Below are positions 57,712-64,000 of a DNA stretch of 64,000 bases, piece after piece. Position 1 is the first letter of the stretch. Each line of letters starts with the position of its first letter. The stretch covers positions 324,732 to 388,731 of the forward strand of contig CACAND010000001.1 in assembly GCA_902533795.1 (NCBI GenBank). Direction: 5' to 3'. The notes under the pieces were generated by a model, which was not told where the DNA came from, did no database searches, and was given only the letters and a program-made list of their open reading frames with translations. Source of the stretch: an uncultured Candidatus Actinomarina sp. (lineage in GTDB: Bacteria; Actinomycetota; Acidimicrobiia; Actinomarinales; Actinomarinaceae). The position numbers and the translations under genes were made by a program.

Positions 57712-58440
57712 ATGAGCATAATCAAAACTGTAGATGTTAAAAAGTGGTTTGGAGATTTCCAAGCTCTAAAAGGGATATCTATGGAAGTCGCTGAAGGAGA
57801 AGTATTAGTAATATGTGGACCTTCAGGATCAGGTAAATCGACTTTTATTAGGTGCATAAATCGGCTTGAACAACATCAAGAAGGCGAAATAGTTGTTGAT
57901 GGAATTGAGCTAACAAATGACCTAAAAAACATTGAAGCAATTAGGTCTGAGGTAGGCATGGTTTTTCAAAGTTTTAATTTGTTTCCACATTTAACAGTAA
58001 TGCAAAATATCACTCTTGCCCCGATATGGGTAAGAAAAAAAAGTCGTAGTGAATCAGAAGAAAAAGCTATGGAGCTATTAGAAAGAGTAGGCATACCAGA
58101 ACAGGCACAAAAATTTCCAGGGCAATTATCTGGTGGCCAGCAGCAGAGAGTAGCTATTGCAAGAGCTCTTGCTATGGAACCTAAAATTATGCTTTTTGAC
58201 GAGCCAACTTCTGCCTTGGATCCAGAAATGATTAAAGAGGTTCTTGATGCAATGAAAGAGCTTGCAGAATCAGGAATGACAATGATCGTTGTAACACATG
58301 AGATGGGATTCGCTAAAGAAGTAGCTGATAGGGTAATGTTATTTGATGAGGGGTTGATGGTTGAAGAGAATACTCCAAACGAATTTTTTGATAATCCAAA
58401 AAATGATAGAACGAAACTATTTCTAAGTCAGATTCTTTAA
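57712..58440 (+). CDS. aapP: amino-acid ABC transporter ATP-binding protein (AapP-like)
   Basis: [53 protein letters not shown]. Confidence 0.95.
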   Translation: MSIIKTVDVKKWFGDFQALKGISMEVAEGEVLVICGPSGSGKSTFIRCINRLEQHQEGEIVVDGIELTNDLKNIEAIRSEVGMVFQSFNLFPHLTVMQNITLAPIWVRKKSRSESEEKAMELLERVGIPEQAQKFPGQLSGGQQQRVAIARALAMEPKIMLFDEPTSALDPEMIKEVLDAMKELAESGMTMIVVTHEMGFAKEVADRVMLFDEGLMVEENTPNEFFDNPKNDRTKLFLSQIL

Positions 58441-59577
58441 AGTTTCTCCCAAAGATTATTTTCAGCTAAATCAATAATTGTAGCTCCCATGCCATAAGCT
58501 CCATCAAATATGGCCTTGTGCCCACTTTCTGTTGTGGTTGCAGCTGCGAATTCTGGTTGATGATTCACAGCTCCATTTGCTTCGATTGATATCATTGGAT
58601 GAATTGAAGGCATAGCAAAAGATATATTACCCATATCCGTTGACCCTAAGCCTAAATTTCCAGGATCCTGGAGAGGCATATCTCTTCCAATTTCAGTACA
58701 GTTATTCATAAATAGTTCATACATTGTTTGATTATTAAGAATTTCTTTATACCTAAAGTCGGGAGAGGTGATATCTGATTTGCACTTAGTTGATATTGCT
58801 GCAGCATTTACGAAGTTTAAAAAGTCTTGTTCTAATTTGTTTAGCCCCTCATCATTCAATGATCGAAGATACCATTCAGATGAGGTATATGATGGAATTA
58901 TATTTGGCTTAAATCCACCATCTTTAATCACTCCATGCATACGATCAGTTCTCAACATTTGCTGTCGATACGTAGAAGCGTTTACAAACAACTGTATTTG
59001 AGCATCCAATGCATTAATACCTTCTTCCGGAGCACCTGCAGCGTGTGCATCTTTCCCAAAAAATTCAACTTTATATTGTTGAATAGTAGAAAAGGTAGGG
59101 TTTGCTACATCATATGGACCGGGATGAATCATCATAGAACATTTAGCGTCCTCAAAAGCACCTCTCTCTAATAATATAATTTTTTCCACCTCCACCCTCT
59201 TCAGCAGGAGTACCTAGCAACTTAACCCTGATTCCTAATTCTTCGACTAGGTTTCTCAAGCCTAACCCAGCGCCAATAGAGCAAGTTGCAATTATATTGT
59301 GCCCACAGGCGTGCCCAATTTCAGGAAGAGCATCATATTCAACACAAAGAACAATCAAAGGTCCCTCTTTTCCAAAAGTTATTTCAAATGCTGTATCTAA
59401 TTCAGAGGTAGGATACAAAACATTTTCATCAAATTGCTTTATATAATTTACAAGGTGCTTTGAAGTTTCGAATTCTTCAAATCCTGTTTCAGGATTTTCA
59501 TACATCCAATCATTAACTTCAATTAGACCAGAGTGAAGAGATTCAAGTTCTGATTTAAAATTATTTTTTAAAGTCAT
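58437..59577 (-). pseudogene. M20-family amidohydrolase split by an apparent +1 frameshift at 59180-59185
   Basis: ORF 59152-59577 ends ...GHACGHNIIAT...GTPAEEGGGGKNYIIRERCF*; ORF 58437-59195 continues KIILLERGAFEDAKCSMMIHPGPYD...; removing one A of A6 fuses them. Confidence 0.8.
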
Positions 59578-60854
59578 GAATCAATCTTACTAAAATACTC
59601 CAAATTATACGAAGAAGATACGTTCCAAATTAACCACCCTAAATCTTTATCCTCAGCAGCACGTATATTCTCTCTAACCTCAAAGTCTGTATGCCAGAAG
59701 CCTTGCAAGAAAGGCCTTAACTTATAAGGTTGAACATCTCTATCAAGAGCATCTTGCAATGCTGAAGAAATTACTCCATAAGGATTTCTATTTGGGTTCG
59801 AAAACCCAAATGAACCTGAGTTGTAATGAGACGGATAAACCATTGGGGATATAAAATCTAAATTTTCAATCATTGTTTCAAGGTTTTGGCCAATCCCACC
59901 ATCAAATTTGTTAGTTAAGATAAAGCCAAAAACATCTGCTGACAGGAAACAACCTAGAGAATTTATTTCTGGCTTTGCCAAGCTTAGAAATGAATTAATA
60001 TTTTTTATCCTATTTTCATATGTACTCTCATTTTTAAATTTCATGTATTGGTGACTTGAGTCAGGGTATCTTATGTAGTCAAATTGAATTTCATCAAAAC
60101 CCAGCTCACAGGCTTCTCTTGAAATATCAATAATATAGTTTTGGGCTTTTTTACTACTAGGATCAATAAAGTACTGACCATCTTGAGAGTAAATAGTATT
60201 TTTAGCAGTATCAAAAACAGCTTCTTCAGGATATTTTTTTGCAAATAATGGGTCTTGAAATACAACAACTCTTCCAATTAGATATAGATTTTTATCACTC
60301 TTAAATTCTTCAAGAGAAGCTTTGTTATATTTACTTCTTACATTATTCATTTCAATAGCAAGGGGATTATTTGTCTCAAAGAGTATATGACCATTATCCG
60401 TTTTTATATCTATCACAAGAGTATTCACATTTGTATTTTTAAAAACTGACTCTATCAGATCCATCTTGTTTTTATTATTAAAGTGATATCCGTTTAAATA
60501 TATTCCTTTAATTCCCCCGTGCCTATCACTAAATTCAGCATATTGATTTTGTTTAATTAAAAATCTCAACTCTTTATTTAATTGAACTAGCTCTTTTTCT
60601 AAATCAAGAATAAAATTTGATCTGTATTCTTCTTCTTTAATAAGAATTTTTTCATTTGATTCCTTAGTGTTATCTTTTGCAATTATTTTGGAAATTTTAA
60701 GATCAATATTTTCTTTATATATAGTTGTATTTGTCGGCAAGTTATTTGATAATAAATATTGATCTTCTATTTCATTGGAAATGTCGTTTGAAATAAAATT
60801 AATTAAAGCAAATATAAATATAGATATAAGAAAAAAATTTGTTACCCTGTTCAT
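59574..60854 (-). CDS. DUF4015-type putative glycoside hydrolase
   Basis: GIKGIYLNGYHF, NTLVIDIKTDNGHILFE, EACELGFDEIQFDYIRYPDS, DFISPMVYPSHYNSGSFG. Confidence 0.85.
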   Translation of the reverse strand: MNRVTNFFLISIFIFALINFISNDISNEIEDQYLLSNNLPTNTTIYKENIDLKISKIIAKDNTKESNEKILIKEEEYRSNFILDLEKELVQLNKELRFLIKQNQYAEFSDRHGGIKGIYLNGYHFNNKNKMDLIESVFKNTNVNTLVIDIKTDNGHILFETNNPLAIEMNNVRSKYNKASLEEFKSDKNLYLIGRVVVFQDPLFAKKYPEEAVFDTAKNTIYSQDGQYFIDPSSKKAQNYIIDISREACELGFDEIQFDYIRYPDSSHQYMKFKNESTYENRIKNINSFLSLAKPEINSLGCFLSADVFGFILTNKFDGGIGQNLETMIENLDFISPMVYPSHYNSGSFGFSNPNRNPYGVISSALQDALDRDVQPYKLRPFLQGFWHTDFEVRENIRAAEDKDLGWLIWNVSSSYNLEYFSKIDS

Positions 60855-60911
60855 CTTCTTATTTTAAGATTACTAATTCTATTCTCTTAAAGCTAGTTTT
60901 ATACTATCTAT

Positions 60912-61662
60912 ATGGAAAACTCAGCCACTTCTTATTCAAAAGTTGAAAAGTTTTATGAAATACCAGTCTTTATTGCTCTAGTTTCTTTAATCCCTGTAAT
61001 CATAATTGAATATAGAGACTCACCTTTAAAGGAGTTAGCAAACTTTGTAAATTGGGGAATATGGATAATATTTTTACTCGAATATGTCCATCTTTTTTGT
61101 ACTTTCGGGAAACAAAAAAGAATACTTTTTAAATCATAAAATTGAGTTATTTATTGTATTAGCTTCAATTCCTTTTGTACCTCGTGGACTTGAGTCATCA
61201 AGATTTTTAAGATTTATTAGACTTCCAAGATTGTTAAGACTATTCCAATTATTTAGGCTTGCCGCAGTTCTCGCAAAGTTCGGAACAGCTATAAAAACAA
61301 TATTTAATAGTCGAGGACTTAGATTTATCGTGTATGCGACTATATTTTTAATCATTTTTTTTGGGTTTCTTTTTTATATAGCTGAACCAGAAGTCGAAAC
61401 CTTCACTGATGGCATTTGGTGGGCTCTAGTTACAATAACAACTGTTGGGTATGGGGACATAACACCATATACTGCACTTGGAAGAATTGTCGCAAGTTCT
61501 CTTATGATTCTTGGTATAGGATTTATAGCAACTATTACTGCAGCTGTATCTACTTATTTCTTATCCAACTTTGGTGACAAAGAAACTACACTTGACGATA
61601 TTGTCAAAAAGCTTGATAATATCGAGAAAGAATTAGAAAAAATTAAGGATAATAAAAAATGA
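60912..61662 (+). pseudogene. voltage-gated K+ channel split by an apparent +1 frameshift at 61114-61119
   Basis: ORF 60912-61139 (S1-S2) and ORF 61084-61662 (S3-S6, S4-like RFIRLPRLLRLFQLFRL, filter TVGYGD) fuse if one A of A6 is removed. Confidence 0.8.
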
Positions 61663-63347
61663 ACGAAAATCTAAAAGCCTTATCTGAAGATTTTTTTCAA
61701 AACTCTTTATCCACCTCCCCAACATCAGCAATGATGAGGGGATATAAGGAATATTTTGATCAATTAGAAGAGCTTACAGACGAAACTTTTGAAGAGGAAG
61801 CTCATAGAGTTGACGGTTTCATTTCAAGATTAAAGAATATAGATCCAAGCTCCTTATCAAATCGAGAAAAGGTAACACACGGAATGCTGGATTTTGCTTT
61901 AAGCTCAAGCAAAGACTCCCTTTTAGACAGAAGTTGGGAATTTGGTGCTGGCGTGTCAGGATATACGGGATATTTGATAGATTATAATCAACAGATGTTT
62001 GTACCTGATTTAGAGGCAGCAGACATGCTTTTAAAAAGACTAGAACTTTATGAAAGATTATATATTCAAATTGCGGCGGTCCAAAAAGAGGGTCTAAATA
62101 ACAATAGAGTTGCTACAGAAAGAAACTTGTTAAGAACTATTGATCAATTACAAAACTATTTGAAGACATCAGCTGACAGTGACCCATTGTTATTAATAAA
62201 TTTTTCACCAGAGATATCTGATTCTGAAATATCAAGCTGGAAAGAGAAAGCAATAGAAATTATTACAGCGAAAATTAGACCAACTGTATTAGATTATCTT
62301 GAACAGTTGAAAACAGAGCACCTTCCCAAAGGACGATCGGACGAAAAATCCGGAATTATGTGGATTGAAGGTGGGGAAGATCTTTATTTAAGGGCATTAA
62401 GAAAATATACAGGACATAAAAATACTACAGTAAAAGAAGTCCATGAGATTGGTTTATCTGAAATTGAAAGATTAAAAATAGAATTTTTCGAAGTTGGAAA
62501 AAATGTTTTTCAAAATGTTTCTACACCCGAAGAAGTCATATCAAAAATGCAAACTGACCCTTCTATGAGATATGAAAGTAAAGAACAAATGTTGCAGATT
62601 GCTATTGACACTATAGAAAGAGCATACAAACCTCTTGCAGAGTGGTTTACTGTTTTTCCAAAATCTCCATGTAAGGTCTTACCTGTGCCTGAAGCATCTG
62701 AACAGCATGCACCTCCTGCATATTATTATCCACCACTTCCGGATGGATCAAGAGACGGAACATATTTCCTTAATACATATAAAGCTGAGTCAAAAAGTAT
62801 ATTTGAAGCAGAATCAGTAGCTTTTCATGAAGCAATTCCTGGCCATCATCTTGATAGAACAATTGCAGTTGAATTAAAAAATGTTCCAAATTTTCAAAAA
62901 TATGTAGCGTCAACAGCATTTGTAGAAGGCTGGGGACTGTATTCAGAACAATTAGCTAATGAAATGGGACTTTATTCTAACGATATACAGCAACTTGGAA
63001 GACTTGGAAATGACGCATGGAGAGCATGTCGTTTAGTTCTTGATACTGGAATGCATGGAATGGGATGGTCAAGAGAAAGTGCAATAAAATTTTTCAGAGA
63101 AAATTCACCGATTGAAGAGATAAATTCAAATATTGAAACTGATAGATACATTGCCTGGCCTGGCCAAGCTTGTTCTTATAAAATGGGTCAATTGAAAATT
63201 GAAGAGTTAAGAAGGAAAGCGGAAAATGAGCTAGGTGATAAATTTGATATTAGATACTTTCATGATGAAGTTTTGTGCGATGGGGGAATTACTCTTCCTA
63301 TTTTGGAAAATAAGATTGAATCCTTTATTCAAGAACACAAAGTATAA
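61659..63347 (+). CDS. DUF885 family (putative metallopeptidase-like) protein
   Basis: AVAFHEAIPGHHLDR-type motif (SVAFHEAIPGHH), FVEGWGLYSEQLANEMG, DTGMHGMGWSRE. Confidence 0.9.
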   Translation: MNENLKALSEDFFQNSLSTSPTSAMMRGYKEYFDQLEELTDETFEEEAHRVDGFISRLKNIDPSSLSNREKVTHGMLDFALSSSKDSLLDRSWEFGAGVSGYTGYLIDYNQQMFVPDLEAADMLLKRLELYERLYIQIAAVQKEGLNNNRVATERNLLRTIDQLQNYLKTSADSDPLLLINFSPEISDSEISSWKEKAIEIITAKIRPTVLDYLEQLKTEHLPKGRSDEKSGIMWIEGGEDLYLRALRKYTGHKNTTVKEVHEIGLSEIERLKIEFFEVGKNVFQNVSTPEEVISKMQTDPSMRYESKEQMLQIAIDTIERAYKPLAEWFTVFPKSPCKVLPVPEASEQHAPPAYYYPPLPDGSRDGTYFLNTYKAESKSIFEAESVAFHEAIPGHHLDRTIAVELKNVPNFQKYVASTAFVEGWGLYSEQLANEMGLYSNDIQQLGRLGNDAWRACRLVLDTGMHGMGWSRESAIKFFRENSPIEEINSNIETDRYIAWPGQACSYKMGQLKIEELRRKAENELGDKFDIRYFHDEVLCDGGITLPILENKIESFIQEHKV

Positions 63348-63357
63348 AGCTCGATAG

Positions 63358-63741
63358 TTATTTTCTTATTGATTTATCTGACTTCTTGACAATTTCGTTT
63401 TTATAACTTTGGTGAATTTCTTTTTCTTTATTTTTAGATTCTACTTTTTGGTTAGAAATTTCGTTCTCAAGTAACAATACTTTTTTTTTCAGATTATCTA
63501 TTGTGTCTTTCATTTCATATATAATTTTTATTCCATCTAGGTTTATACCTCTTTGTGACAAATCCTGAATTTGTATAAGTTTATCAATATCATTTTGAGA
63601 ATAACGTCTGGTTCCTCCACCGGTTCTAAATGGTTTAATAAGACCTTTATTTTCATAAGTTCTAATAGTTTGCTGATGAATACCTGATAGCGATGAAGCT
63701 ACTGAAATAAAATATATTGCGTTTGACTCTTCGCTATTCAT
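63358..63741 (-). CDS. hspR: MerR-family regulator, HspR-like
   Basis: YFISVASSLSGIHQQTIRTYENKGLIKPFRTGGGTRRYSQNDIDKL; start overlaps the stop of dnaJ. Confidence 0.85.
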   Translation of the reverse strand: MNSEESNAIYFISVASSLSGIHQQTIRTYENKGLIKPFRTGGGTRRYSQNDIDKLIQIQDLSQRGINLDGIKIIYEMKDTIDNLKKKVLLLENEISNQKVESKNKEKEIHQSYKNEIVKKSDKSIRK

Positions 63742-64000
63742 CTAAATACTTTCTTGGAGAATCTCCAGATTCAAACTGGTCTCGAAATTTCTCTAAATGT
63801 TTTTTAGCTGATCTAGATAAATTTGTCGGAGGTATTATAAACACTTTTACATACAGGTCCCCAGATCTTCTTCCTTGAGGGGTAATTCCCTCTCCCCGGA
63901 TTTTGAATGTTTTTCCACTAGGGGTACCTGAAGGAATCTTTAAAGTAACAGATTTACTGAGTGTTGGAATCTTAATACTTGCACCTAAAGCTGCTTCTGT
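63734..64000 (-). CDS. dnaJ: chaperone DnaJ, C-terminal part (truncated by window edge)
   Basis: Minus strand TEAALGASIKIPTLSKSVTLKIPSGTPSGKTFKIRGEGITPQGRRSGDLYVKVFIIPPTNLSRSAKKHLEKFRDQFESGDSPRKYLDE*. Confidence 0.92.
   Translation of the reverse strand, partial: TEAALGASIKIPTLSKSVTLKIPSGTPSGKTFKIRGEGITPQGRRSGDLYVKVFIIPPTNLSRSAKKHLEKFRDQFESGDSPRKYLDE

Overview
This 64 kb window looks like a low-GC, gene-dense, streamlined actinobacterial chromosome. The order-level guess of a marine Actinomarinales/Acidimicrobiia-like organism is inference; the actinobacterial markers are CrgA, bS22, HspR, PASTA kinase plus PP2C, DUF3159 and the PAC2 family. Most of it is housekeeping: ndh, mgtE, metX/metY, serS, tadA, dgt, dnaX, murJ, lysC, asd, dcd, copZ/copA, lnt, purA/purB, an Aap-type amino-acid ABC transporter, and the dnaJ/hspR end. 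I recognised no CRISPR array, rRNA, IS element or prophage. The strongest findings are features the ORF track does not show: (1) a SelW/Rdx-family selenoprotein gene at 46022-46258 with an in-frame TGA (CxxU), a plausible bSECIS hairpin, a TSUP permease translationally overlapping it, and a perfect CRP-type palindrome upstream; (2) three genes (PAC2, M20 amidohydrolase, voltage-gated K+ channel) each broken by what looks like one extra A in an A6 tract; (3) a SAM-I/IV-type riboswitch in front of metY-metX whose P1 competes with a Shine-Dalgarno-sequestering hairpin; (4) a TPP riboswitch in front of a sodium/solute symporter (ThiV-like); (5) two tandem paralogous ~31-35 aa membrane proteins in an overlapping mini-operon with a lipoprotein; (6) three unexplained structured intergenic RNAs; (7) a cluster of serS, four tRNA-Ser, tadA and tRNA-Arg(ACG), in which TadA has Asp in place of a zinc-ligand Cys.
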